A DNA stretch of 52,148 nt. It comes from a virus. Under the pieces are notes generated by a model, which searched no databases, was not told the origin of the DNA, and worked only from the letters and a program-made list of their open reading frames with translations. Shown one piece after another: positions 21,896 through 29,959 of this stretch. The position numbers and the translations under genes are program-made. The DNA lies in the IMG/VR virus record IMGVR_UViG_3300037137_001787, positions 1-52,148 of that record. One strand, 5' to 3'. The number at the start of each line of letters is the position of its first letter. Positions within the stretch are counted from its first letter, which is position 1.

Positions 21896-24669
21896 CCTCG
21901 TGATTTACAAAAGTTGCTAATTAAGGTCTTAATTGTGTAATTATCGTCCTTATTTTCGTTATTTTCGTCTATTTCAGGGTCTAAATTTGACATAATATGC
22001 ACTTCCATTTGATCTTTTAGTTTCTCGAGATGAATAAAACTATTTGGTTTAGGTATCTTCTCATACTCTTTCTTTAAAATATCTCTTATTTTCTCTTGGA
22101 CAGATTGGACAGATTGGACAGATTGAGAAATTATACCATTTCCGTTACCATTGGACGCATTGGACACGTTGGACACATTATTATTACATGTGACTGTCGT
22201 ACTTAATGGGGGGCTATGGCTAAACAATCTGTCCAATGCGTCCAAATAAGAAATATCAAGTAGCCCGTTATCGATGGACAGATGGACAGATGTTAAATTC
22301 GCATTCATCTGACATCCTCTCTTAATTCTGACCCCTTTTGCTTTCTCACTGATAATATCTCTTTCATTCAATGCCTGCGAGAATGCCTTATCAGATAATT
22401 TATAAATGTGTTTATATTCACACCATTTTAAAAATAAATTATATAATAATTGAAATGAAACAGAACATTCTTTCCCTATAACACAACATGTCTCTAAGAA
22501 CTCCCCAAGCGAATCCATCTCATCAAAATATGTTTCTGTGGCTGCTTTTGCTTTATCAGGAAACCCAATTCCATTTTCCTGCCATGCTTTTACTCCCTGG
22601 AGTGCCCAATTTAATATTCCGGGTGCTTCTGCATGTAATTTTCGATCAAGGTCTTTATCTTTCTCTGCATCGGGAATCTTCACACTAAACGGTATAAATC
22701 GTATGCGCCTGTGTAATCCTTCATCAACGCTTTTTATAACAGGTTTATGATTAAAAGAAATAAATAATTTAAATTGTGGTTGATATTCTTCAGGCTCGCA
22801 GAACTTCCGGCAACACGATATCTTTTCTCTCCCCGTAACGTCCTTAATCTTTCCCTCATCGAGGCGTTTGCCTTTGTTGGGTTCTGATGCGTATGCGAAT
22901 CTTACCCCTTTCAGTGCTGCGATATCAGAGGATAATGCGGACTCGTTCTTCATTTCCATGACTGTATGGATAGCTGTTTTTCTTGCGTACTCTCCCATCA
23001 TGAACGCCAGCGCGTCTATGAACTTGCTCTTACCGTTCGCGCCTGTGCCGTATAACATGAATATACACTCTTCTGAACTATCGCCAGTCAAGGCATATCC
23101 CGCCGCGCGCTGCAAGAACGTAATCATACTCTCATCATCCTGCATTATGCGTTTCAAAAACCCCGCCCATATAGGAGCAGTAGCATTGTTATCATAAGTT
23201 ACGTTTGCAACTTGCGTAATCATATCCTCGCGCCGGAACTCCCGGAATGTCCCGGTTCGTAAATCCACCGTGCCATTAATTACATTGATTAAATATTTAT
23301 CCTTATCAAAATCATCCGGGTCTATGGCTACTCCCGGCAATCCCTGTGCCAGCCTTATCATTGCCATGATGTGATGCTCGGACTCGGATTTTTCGGCGTG
23401 ATCTAACAATTCAGCGCCGTCAGAATTTCTATCCATTTTACCAGCCTCTACATGCATGTTCTGTAACACCTGATCAACGCAAGGAACTATTCCACTATTA
23501 TCTTTTTCTATCCATCTCTTTCCATCATAAATCATCCATGTTTTCCACACCGGAACATATCTCAGATTCCCTCTATGAAATTCAACGAATCGTTTGGCGT
23601 TTCCTAAATCTGTATAAGGTAATTGTTTGATTTCATTGAGATGATCTGATGTGCTTTTTTTCTTTTTTTCTTTTGGTTTGTTCTTGCAAGATTCACATAA
23701 TCCATTAAGAAACACTGAGCAGTTCTCAATGATTTTCTTACAACCCATCGGCTTTTTTCCAGTGGCTATATAATTCTCAACAGATTTTATTTGATTCTCG
23801 GATGTTTCCCTGGAATAATCAGATTGTATCTTAAAATAATCATGTACTTGTTCGTTTGTGGCGCCGTTATAAATCATATCGCCAGCAATCGCTAAATGAA
23901 ACTCATGCCCCGCATCGCCTTTCCCATGTAAATTTAATTTCTCGTCATACGCTTTGACTATACAGGGTTTAATATTTTCTATTTTAAATACATCATAAAA
24001 GTATGCGCCTGTTTTTATGGGGGGAATTTTTCCTTCGTTCAAAGCATCAACACTAAATACACTATCAGGCAATGCCATTAAATAATTTATTGCATCCTGT
24101 TTTTCAAATGGTTGCATCGTTTCAGGATTGATGATTTGGGATCTCGCTTTTGTTCGATTATTAAATTGAAATGGCAGCTTTACAAGGTTGCCAAAACTAT
24201 CGGGGTTTACTTCTGTCTGTTTTGGGAATACTTCATGTCCTTTCAAATCAAGCGTCTTAAGAACCGTATCAAGAACAGTTTTACATGTTTTTGCAGATGT
24301 TGGTTTGCAGATTAATCCAATATGTGCGCCCTGGCTTAACTCCCCACCCGATGCTTCTATGTACGGGTTGAGTCCAATTCGTTTTAACTCATTGACTATT
24401 TTCAAAACACTATCGTTCACATTCACATTATTATCATGATTATCAACATCGATCTGAGGATTCGTACAGGTATTGTTTACCGGATTGACAATGTATGCGC
24501 CGATAGTTTTTTTTTCGCCTAAAATCGAATCATAGATATCATTTTCAGTAAGTTTGAGTTTCTTTGTGAAATATCCATAACGTCCTTTAGTATCTGCCTT
24601 TGTGTTCTGTTGTGCCCATACATCCCAGCGCGAAATAATTCTTTGATATACCTCAAACTCATTGGTCAC
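21886..24669 (-). CDS. Primase-polymerase and SF3 helicase replication protein
   Basis: This 927-aa protein joins two activities. The N-terminal third is an archaeo-eukaryotic primase domain: acidic pair QIDVDNHDNN (about 93), EASGGELSQGAHIGLI (about 125) and EVFPKQTEVN with NLVKLPFQF (about 165). A Cys-bearing linker (about 290-330) and a D5-N domain follow. Then comes a P4/D5-type SF3 helicase with Walker A YGTGANGKSKF (about 520) and KLFISFNHKP (about 610). The last 100 residues are a low-complexity linker and tail. It would prime and unwind the viral DNA as the main replication protein. Confidence 0.93.
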   Translation of the reverse strand: MTNEFEVYQRIISRWDVWAQQNTKADTKGRYGYFTKKLKLTENDIYDSILGEKKTIGAYIVNPVNNTCTNPQIDVDNHDNNVNVNDSVLKIVNELKRIGLNPYIEASGGELSQGAHIGLICKPTSAKTCKTVLDTVLKTLDLKGHEVFPKQTEVNPDSFGNLVKLPFQFNNRTKARSQIINPETMQPFEKQDAINYLMALPDSVFSVDALNEGKIPPIKTGAYFYDVFKIENIKPCIVKAYDEKLNLHGKGDAGHEFHLAIAGDMIYNGATNEQVHDYFKIQSDYSRETSENQIKSVENYIATGKKPMGCKKIIENCSVFLNGLCESCKNKPKEKKKKSTSDHLNEIKQLPYTDLGNAKRFVEFHRGNLRYVPVWKTWMIYDGKRWIEKDNSGIVPCVDQVLQNMHVEAGKMDRNSDGAELLDHAEKSESEHHIMAMIRLAQGLPGVAIDPDDFDKDKYLINVINGTVDLRTGTFREFRREDMITQVANVTYDNNATAPIWAGFLKRIMQDDESMITFLQRAAGYALTGDSSEECIFMLYGTGANGKSKFIDALAFMMGEYARKTAIHTVMEMKNESALSSDIAALKGVRFAYASEPNKGKRLDEGKIKDVTGREKISCCRKFCEPEEYQPQFKLFISFNHKPVIKSVDEGLHRRIRFIPFSVKIPDAEKDKDLDRKLHAEAPGILNWALQGVKAWQENGIGFPDKAKAATETYFDEMDSLGEFLETCCVIGKECSVSFQLLYNLFLKWCEYKHIYKLSDKAFSQALNERDIISEKAKGVRIKRGCQMNANLTSVHLSIDNGLLDISYLDALDRLFSHSPPLSTTVTCNNNVSNVSNASNGNGNGIISQSVQSVQSVQEKIRDILKKEYEKIPKPNSFIHLEKLKDQMEVHIMSNLDPEIDENNENKDDNYTIKTLISNFCKSRGWE
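22096..22292. repeat. GGACAGA repeats in the 3' part of the primase gene
   Basis: Three tandem copies of TTGGACAGA (22096-22122) are followed by three diverged TTGGAC copies near 22150-22180. An inverted pair near 22230-22245 (CTGTCC, CGTCC) and two GATGGACA copies at 22273-22290 come next. They encode a low-complexity linker (QSVQSVQSVQ, NVSNVSN). They may only reflect coding slippage, or may be iterons inside the replication gene. Confidence 0.5.
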
Positions 24670-24878
24670 TGTTTACCACCCAAAATATTATCGATCAACA
24701 CAAAATCACAATTCAATCTGCCTGAGTTCCTTAAACTTCGGATCTCAAGTGAATCCCCAGAATGCCACACTTTAATTTTCCCACATTTGGGTACTACTTC
24801 TTCTTTACATTCAGGACATATAGCAATAGTTCTGGGTGATGCGCGGATTCTTTCAAGATGATGTAGAGCGATAAGCAT
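24666..24878 (-). CDS. Small zinc-finger protein upstream of the primase
   Basis: This 70-aa protein has CPECKEEVVPKCGKIKVW, a likely single zinc site, and overlaps the primase start by 4 bases. It is probably co-translated with the primase and may contact DNA or the primase. Confidence 0.65.
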   Translation of the reverse strand: MLIALHHLERIRASPRTIAICPECKEEVVPKCGKIKVWHSGDSLEIRSLRNSGRLNCDFVLIDNILGGKQ

Positions 24879-24928
24879 AATCTTGCCTATTCAAAAGTTA
24901 GTCGTGCGGTCATGTACATAAGGCGCCC

Positions 24929-25087
24929 CTATTCGAATGTCAGCAGCGCAGTCTTTTGTCCTGTATCTTCAATAGTGCATTTTCGGGGTTCGGTTGTCTC
25001 TTTCAGATTGAAATAGCGCGCCATATTAGCCGGGATACGGACACACACCGAATCCCCTACGTTGAAAACAGTAGTATCATCCTTCAT
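24929..25087 (-). CDS. AbrB/MazE-like small DNA-binding protein
   Basis: This 52-aa protein carries the swapped-hairpin pattern of AbrB/SpoVT proteins (FNVGDSVCVRIPANMARYFN, then a second strand ending TALLTF). It is the first gene of the minus-strand replication operon, just downstream of a strong TATA-like run. It probably controls this divergent promoter region. Confidence 0.68.
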   Translation of the reverse strand: MKDDTTVFNVGDSVCVRIPANMARYFNLKETTEPRKCTIEDTGQKTALLTFE

Positions 25088-25238
25088 AACATCTTAATAC
25101 ACATATAATATATATATAACTTTCGACTCTTAGAACGTGGTGTCAAGGGGTACGTTCATTCATACCCTAACCGCAATTTATTTATACCTTAAAGTACATA
25201 AGTATGATTGCCGACAAGGCAAATGGAGGAAATAAACT
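25088..25238. promoter_or_regulatory. Divergent promoter region between replication operon and early genes
   Basis: TATATATATATTATATG on the minus strand (near 25100-25120) would be the TATA box for the AbrB-primase operon. TTTATTTATACC (near 25178-25190) and the ribosome site GGAGGA (25223) serve the plus-strand gene at 25239. A GTGTCAAGGGGTACG stretch near 25140 resembles part of a TnpB element left end. Confidence 0.5.
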
Positions 25239-25460
25239 ATGACAACAATCGAACATATGAAAATGAGCAATGTACAGTATAACTACAAATTCGATAAGAA
25301 CGAGTACGACTTCACAAAAGAACTTGACGGTGCTATCATAGACGTGTCTGTGTTAACTATGTTGGTAGTCTGTGAGAAGTGTACTCAAGAAATAGAGCAA
25401 GAAGCTATAATCAAGAACGGAAGACCGTTTCATTATACCTGTTCTGGTATTGAGTTGTGA
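25239..25460 (+). CDS. Small zinc-ribbon protein
   Basis: This 73-aa protein starts after GGAGGAAATAAACT. Its C-terminal half has CEKCTQEIEQEAIIKNGRPF and a later HYTC, an LIM-like or treble-clef style metal site. Unknown target. Confidence 0.6.
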   Translation: MTTIEHMKMSNVQYNYKFDKNEYDFTKELDGAIIDVSVLTMLVVCEKCTQEIEQEAIIKNGRPFHYTCSGIEL

Positions 25461-25463
25461 GGT

Positions 25464-25715
25464 ATGAACATGAGCAGAGCAGATTTTGATCTTGAAGCCA
25501 ATGAAGAGCGCGGCCAACAGCAAGCACTCCGGGAAGAGAAGTTCCTGGAGGATTGGAAAGAAGAGCAGTGGCAGAAGAAGCAAGTACCGAAATACCTGAA
25601 CTGCGATGATATCGGCGCATTCACGAAAGAAGTGAAGTGCCGGCACTGTAATGCGATACTTCCACATGACCTTGCATTCCAGATCAAACATCTGGAAAAT
25701 TGCAGAGGACTCTAA
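25464..25715 (+). CDS. Coiled-coil protein with C2H2-like end
   Basis: This 83-aa protein has an acidic helical N-terminus (ANEERGQQQALREEKFLEDW) and a C-terminal CRHCNAILPHDLAFQIKH plus ENC. The last part fits a single zinc finger. It starts 4 bases after the previous stop. Confidence 0.62.
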   Translation: MNMSRADFDLEANEERGQQQALREEKFLEDWKEEQWQKKQVPKYLNCDDIGAFTKEVKCRHCNAILPHDLAFQIKHLENCRGL

Positions 25716-25718
25716 AAT

Positions 25719-25874
25719 ATGCTAATTCTAAAAGAAAACAACGAGAACTGGTTTGTATTAGAATCAGACTATCGAGTTATGGGGCTTGATTATAAGGATT
25801 TGGTTGAGGTTAATCGATTAACCCGCGAGAAACTGGTTCAGATCGAACGAAGAAAATCGCAAGCCATCCTCTAA
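25719..25874 (+). CDS. 51-aa small protein
   Basis: Starts 4 bases after the previous stop. The product has a mixed start (MLILKENNENWFVLESDYRV) and a basic end. No family is recognised. Confidence 0.5.
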   Translation: MLILKENNENWFVLESDYRVMGLDYKDLVEVNRLTREKLVQIERRKSQAIL

Positions 25875-25903
25875 TTTTTCAAAATAAAAGAGAGGTAAAA
25901 ACT

Positions 25904-26254
25904 ATGAGTGAAATAATAAATATTGCAAAACCAACAAAAGAAGCAATTAGAGAAATAGCAGAACAAGAAAAGATAACAAGAAGAGGGTTGATAGATGCAT
26001 TCATAAATATCGATACGGGCGAGTGCGCCGGGATTTTCTGGAGAAATGATGGATATTCTTGGTATGAAAATGAGCCAGAAAATACCTATATGGTCTCAAT
26101 TCCAGCAAGAACAGAACTTGATGAGACAGGGGAAGATTGGGAAGAAGAACTGAAAGACAACATAGACAGAGCGATAGATAGACTCATAGAGAAAATAGAG
26201 AAGCAGCGCTGCTCAAGAAGGAGAAAGTGGTCAGCGCCAAGCTCAGTGGGGTGA
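25904..26254 (+). CDS. Unknown acidic protein just before the IS605 element
   Basis: This 116-aa protein starts after AGAGAGGTAAAAACT. It has FWRNDGYSWYENEPENTYM and a long acidic helix (ELDETGEDWEEELKDNIDRA), then a basic end. The last residues may have been altered by the neighbouring insertion, which starts about 20 bases later. Function unknown. Confidence 0.6.
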   Translation: MSEIINIAKPTKEAIREIAEQEKITRRGLIDAFINIDTGECAGIFWRNDGYSWYENEPENTYMVSIPARTELDETGEDWEEELKDNIDRAIDRLIEKIEKQRCSRRRKWSAPSSVG

Positions 26255-26352
26255 TTTAGGATCGTATCAGGCTAATCCCCGCGACTTCAGTCGTGGGATA
26301 CAGCCGTAACTCACCGAAACAATTATTACTTATGATAACCATCTACTATTAA

Positions 26353-26793
26353 ATGAGCAAACAAGAACACTGGATAAGCGGCAGAGGTTGTGTTTACAAC
26401 ATCAACTATCATATGGTATGGAGTACCAAATACCGTAAAAAGGTGTTGATAGGTGATATTGTGGATTACTTGAAACAATTACACGAACAGATTGCAGGTG
26501 AAAAAGGTATAATATTGAGAGAACAAGAGGTAATGCCTGACCATGTTCATCTGTTCATAACAGCTCATCCTAAATATTCGCCATCTCAGATCGTAAAAAT
26601 CTTTAAAGGAATTACAGCAAAAGAACTATTTGAAAAATTCCCTATACTGAGAACCAGAATGTATAATAGGGGACATCTCTGGAACCCAAGCTATTATTGC
26701 GGTACTATGGGCGATGTGACAAAGGATATAGTTCTAAAATATATTGAAATGCAGAAGGTCAAAGATAAAAATGATATTCCAGAAATCTCTTAA
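26353..26793 (+). CDS. tnpA: IS200/IS605 Y1 transposase TnpA
   Basis: This 146-aa protein has the single-strand transposase signature: HMVWSTKYRKKVL, the HUH motif as DHVHLFI (about residue 74), and the catalytic Tyr in DIVLKYIEMQK near the C-terminus (about 132). It cuts and joins the element ends at hairpins as single-stranded DNA. It is the only Y1 transposase in the genome and could serve the TnpB-only elements and hairpins in trans. Confidence 0.95.
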   Translation: MSKQEHWISGRGCVYNINYHMVWSTKYRKKVLIGDIVDYLKQLHEQIAGEKGIILREQEVMPDHVHLFITAHPKYSPSQIVKIFKGITAKELFEKFPILRTRMYNRGHLWNPSYYCGTMGDVTKDIVLKYIEMQKVKDKNDIPEIS

Positions 26794-28051
26794 AATCCCT
26801 ATTCATTACGATACAACAAACACCAAAATAGGTATACTGGATAGGCTAACAGCAAGAATAACATATTGTATTATGCTTATTTCAGGACTCATTACTGATG
26901 AAACAGAGATAGATAGAAAAACAATACGAAAAATAGTCAAAGATAACGATATCGCATCAAAAACGGGTTTGTCAGCAGGTTTCATAGATCAGTGTATAGA
27001 TAAGGTCGTCTGGTCATGGAAATCGTATAAGAAACTTCATAATGATTGGGAAAAGAAGGTCAATCGAGCAGAGGAAAGAATAACATCATCAAGAGATGAT
27101 AAAGAAAAAGAGAAAAGAGAGAAATCATTTGACAAACTACTCAAAAGAGAACCATCAATACCTGCGTTTGAAGAAAAGACTCCATGCAGGATAGATTACA
27201 GAACAGGAAACATGCAGTGGGGAAAGGGTAAATTTTCACCATTGTGGATCCGTATATCCACACTGGAGAAAAACAAAAGAATAGATATTCCTTTAAATCC
27301 ATCTCAGTATCATCTGAACCAGCTTCAGAATGCTGAAATAGATGATTTTGAGATCATAAAGCTAAACAATAAATATTACGTTCATATTTCTATCACGAAA
27401 GTGGTAGAGGATAAACCAATAAGATCCATCGGAGGTATAGATCAGGGTCTGAACAGATCCATAGCAGTCGTACTGCTGGAAACACCTGTACCTCGTGAAG
27501 AGCTTTTATTGGATGCAGTAAAGAGAGATCTTCTGGATAAGTACGATAATATAATATCATCGTTACAGGAATCCGGGAAATGGGATAAACTCAGAGAACT
27601 CAGGAACAAAAGAAGTAACGTATCAACATACCATGACTGGTGTCTTGCAAACGAAGTAGCTGACTTCACCGAAGGTTCTCTGATAGCTATAGGTAACACT
27701 CCATTCAGACAGACCCAGTTCAGAGGTAATGGCATGCCCACACTACGAAAACGAATCGGTAAGTGGAGTTATGGTAGACAGAGGATGTTCATAGCTCTGA
27801 AGAGAGCTGAACGTGGTTATTCCACAAAACTAAGAGAAGAAAGGAACACGTCACGAGAATGTCATTGCTGTGGCTCGTTGCTCACCACACGAAAATGGTC
27901 AGATGGCAGTTCATATATCCTCTGTCATTCCTGCGGAGTGAAAGAGGATGCTGATATCAATGCTGCATACAATATAGCTTTTCGATGCCAGGATGACTGG
28001 CTGAAAGTGCAGATGAACATGATAGGAGAAAAACCTCATGCGAGTGCATAA
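26771..28051 (+). CDS. tnpB: TnpB of the IS605 element, RuvC-II Glu not at the usual place
   Basis: The start is taken at the ATG at 26771 inside the end of tnpA; 26744 is an alternative. The protein has RuvC-I Asp in GGIDQGLNRSI. The segment that should carry the Glu reads SLIAIGNTPFR, with Gly where Glu is usual. RuvC-III Asp is in EDADINAAYNI. The zinc knuckle is CHCCG and CHSCG. It belongs to a different TnpB branch from the other copies. A rearranged active site or loss of nuclease activity is possible. Confidence 0.85.
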   Translation: MIFQKSLKIPIHYDTTNTKIGILDRLTARITYCIMLISGLITDETEIDRKTIRKIVKDNDIASKTGLSAGFIDQCIDKVVWSWKSYKKLHNDWEKKVNRAEERITSSRDDKEKEKREKSFDKLLKREPSIPAFEEKTPCRIDYRTGNMQWGKGKFSPLWIRISTLEKNKRIDIPLNPSQYHLNQLQNAEIDDFEIIKLNNKYYVHISITKVVEDKPIRSIGGIDQGLNRSIAVVLLETPVPREELLLDAVKRDLLDKYDNIISSLQESGKWDKLRELRNKRSNVSTYHDWCLANEVADFTEGSLIAIGNTPFRQTQFRGNGMPTLRKRIGKWSYGRQRMFIALKRAERGYSTKLREERNTSRECHCCGSLLTTRKWSDGSSYILCHSCGVKEDADINAAYNIAFRCQDDWLKVQMNMIGEKPHASA

Positions 28052-28089
28052 GAATGGATGCTCGCCTTTTCAAAGGCGAGAGAAGTCAC

Positions 28090-28700
28090 AAAAACAGTAT
28101 CAGACAGATTGGGGAGAAACTATGAGCAGTTCACTTCTGCAAGAGACCGAACAGAACAACATGGTCTCTCAGATTATTTTCTCCAATCTATTCTATAGAG
28201 AGACCCAGGCGGGAAACAACATCCTATCCACCTTCGAAACACCTGTTGTTTCCGTCTGTACTATTCGGGATGATGTTCAGAGCCACCCGTATATCAATGG
28301 TAAAGATATATCGAATGCTCAGGAACCAAAGACGGATTCGCGATCCGTTCATCCCCTTCCGGCACGCATCGGATCACCCTCATGTCTGCCGGATACAACG
28401 GGCGCAGGACAAATCTTTTACACCACTAACCCCCACTCCTGCGCCCACTATAATTATCAAAACATCGGTTCTGGTTCAGCTATCGCGGGTTCAGTCTCGC
28501 TCCACCACAACCAAACAACCACACCTCCGAACAAAACAGAAGGAAGAAAGGTACGACATCCGACAAGGCGAGAAAGTCAGGAAAGATTCCCGGCAGGGAC
28601 TCAACTACACAAATTAGCTTACGGTTGTGTAGCCTTTCCATACCCCGTATCCTTGTCGGAAGGCGACTTGCCGGGGCGGACCTCCCCGGCATTCTACTGA
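28090..28700 (+). ncRNA. Candidate large ornate structured RNA (about 600 nt)
   Basis: This 600-base stretch lacks a convincing gene but is full of perfect helices in order. These are 28106-28119 with 28178-28189 (12 bp, 2-base bulge), enclosing 28142-28148/28163-28169 (7 bp). Then 28212-28221/28244-28253 (10 bp), 28290-28295/28305-28310 (6), 28332-28337/28343-28348 (6) and 28358-28364/28387-28393 (7). Then 28400-28409/28437-28446 (10), 28560-28568/28651-28659 (9) enclosing 28605-28612/28625-28632 (8), and 28670-28676/28684-28690 (7). Unpaired parts are A-rich and CA-rich on the plus strand. The style recalls GOLLD and ROOL phage RNAs, though no match is claimed. Confidence 0.65.
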
Positions 28701-28701
28701 C

Positions 28702-28716
28702 GCGGGGGTAATTCAC
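28702..28716 (+). repeat. Right-end relic of a TnpB-type element
   Basis: GCGGGGGTAATTCAC is identical to the right end of the TnpB element at 13.9-15.3 kb, but no matching left half of the hairpin is present. It lies directly after the structured RNA region and before the next gene. It may be a deletion relic, or mark that the RNA region once travelled with an element. Confidence 0.55.
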
Positions 28717-28730
28717 AGGAGATTCATTAA

Positions 28731-28928
28731 ATGCCGTCAGGACAACCAACATTCGATAAAATAAACGATTTGCTTGTTTCTGATTCGTGCTTTGAGATTT
28801 TGAAGGATTTGGGGCGCGCAGTTGAAAATTACAATACTAAATTTGGACGAGAGATGTTGCATAATGCTATTAAAAAAATTCAGGCATTAAAAAAAGCACA
28901 TGATCTTACGCCAGGAACCAAGCGATAA
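28731..28928 (+). CDS. 65-aa helical protein
   Basis: The start follows CAGGAGATTCATTAA. The product is helical (CFEILKDLGRAVENYNTKFG) with a basic C-terminus (IQALKKAHD). No family is recognised. It heads the group leading to the RDF-like gene. Confidence 0.6.
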   Translation: MPSGQPTFDKINDLLVSDSCFEILKDLGRAVENYNTKFGREMLHNAIKKIQALKKAHDLTPGTKR

Positions 28929-28969
28929 CTATTTAAGCCAATAGTATCATACAATGATATTGTGATTGT

Positions 28970-29191
28970 ATGACATTATCAGAAATACAGAAACAAACAA
29001 TAGTGCAAATAAAAGAACTGGAAAAAGAGTTTGGTGTGAGGTGGTTCGTTCAGGCAGAGTTGCTTGGTGTAACACTTCGTACCATGAGAGCTCTTGTTGA
29101 GAAAGGGTATCTTGTGGATAGGGAGTTTAATGATTTACCTTATTATCAATGGAAAGGAAAAGAAATCGAAGATGAAAATCTCAAACGGTGA
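28970..29191 (+). CDS. Winged-helix-like small protein
   Basis: This 73-aa protein reads as a winged HTH: a helix (TIVQIKELEKEFGVRWFVQA), a second helix pair (LLGVTLRTMRALVEKGYL) and a hairpin wing (DLPYYQWKGK). It probably binds DNA as an early regulator. Confidence 0.6.
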   Translation: MTLSEIQKQTIVQIKELEKEFGVRWFVQAELLGVTLRTMRALVEKGYLVDREFNDLPYYQWKGKEIEDENLKR

Positions 29192-29197
29192 TAACTC

Positions 29198-29557
29198 ATG
29201 AACAACCAAGAACTTGTACAAAAACTTGAATCATTGCCTGAAAGCATCCGGACCAAAAGTCTTGAGTTGCTTGCAATCCAAGAACAGATCGATACATTCC
29301 AGAACGATGTATATACCTTAAAAACAACGGCAATGGAAAAGGTACTGACTGACGGACTTGCTACGAACGATAAAGCAAGAGTTACAGCGCAAACCAGCCT
29401 TCTATCAAAAGATCAGCTTTACATCGATGCGGAAAAGTCGCTTCGGGAACAACAAAAGAAACTCAGACAGGAACAGGCGCAACTGGAGTATCTCCACGGT
29501 ATATTCAGTGCATACAAAGCGATTGCAAACATGATGTCAAATCCGGCGGTGTACTAA
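29198..29557 (+). CDS. Coiled-coil protein upstream of the RDF-like gene
   Basis: This 119-aa protein has a long C-terminal coiled coil (KSLREQQKKLRQEQAQLEYL). It starts 6 bases after the previous gene. Its position in a recombination/replication group suggests an accessory there. No family is recognised. Confidence 0.6.
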   Translation: MNNQELVQKLESLPESIRTKSLELLAIQEQIDTFQNDVYTLKTTAMEKVLTDGLATNDKARVTAQTSLLSKDQLYIDAEKSLREQQKKLRQEQAQLEYLHGIFSAYKAIANMMSNPAVY

Positions 29558-29560
29558 AAT

Positions 29561-29959
29561 ATGTGCAAAGGACTTGCAGTTATAACGGAAAAAATCAAAG
29601 ACGAATGGAAAGTGTACGCAAAACAGGGCGAATCATCACATGACAAAATACTTCATGAACAACGGGACGATTTACGATTTGGAAAAGCACCCCATCTCAA
29701 ATTTGAAGTATTATTTCCTGTCAGAGTTCAAGATAATATTCAACAGGATTGCGAATATCCAACTGGATGGATAGAACTTCAGTGGGGTAAGAAAGTTGCA
29801 TGTAAGGACGCATTCTTCGCAGTTTTCAAGCATTTGCGTGATAATCCTGAGTTGCTTGAGTTCATGCCAAGTATGTTTCAAGAGGCTGACCTGAGTGGGG
29901 CTGATACAAAAGGAACGATCTTTCCTGAAAAGTTCAAAAGCCCAGAGGTGAAATCATGA
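29561..29959 (+). CDS. Unknown 132-aa early protein
   Basis: It begins MCKGLAVITEKIKDEWKVYA and contains EYPTGWIELQWGKKVACKDA. It overlaps the next gene by 4 bases. Proteins with a similar N-terminus occur as unnamed phage proteins; I cannot name a function. Confidence 0.6.
   Translation: MCKGLAVITEKIKDEWKVYAKQGESSHDKILHEQRDDLRFGKAPHLKFEVLFPVRVQDNIQQDCEYPTGWIELQWGKKVACKDAFFAVFKHLRDNPELLEFMPSMFQEADLSGADTKGTIFPEKFKSPEVKS

Larger units (their letters stand above)
26278..28089 (+). mobile_element. IS605-family element with tnpA and tnpB
   Basis: The left end is the hairpin CCCCGCGACT-TC-AGTCGTGGG near 26278. The right end is the hairpin CTCGCCTTT-TC-AAAGGCGAG (28061-28080) followed by AGAAGTCAC, ending near 28089. 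Two genes, a Y1 transposase and a TnpB, lie between in one direction. Right ends closing in TCAC are shared with the other elements here. Borders are approximate. Confidence 0.8.

Noticed and set aside
28480-28510. tRNA-like T-arm (GGGTTCAGTC followed by CTCCACCA)
   Set aside because: The stem does not pair, and no acceptor or anticodon arm could be drawn.
28038-28700. 220-codon frame as a protein gene
   Set aside because: Pro/Ser/His-rich without domains, starts inside tnpB, conflicts with other frames, and overlies many perfect RNA helices. An internal ATG at 28122 has a good GGGGAG site, so a short peptide cannot be excluded.
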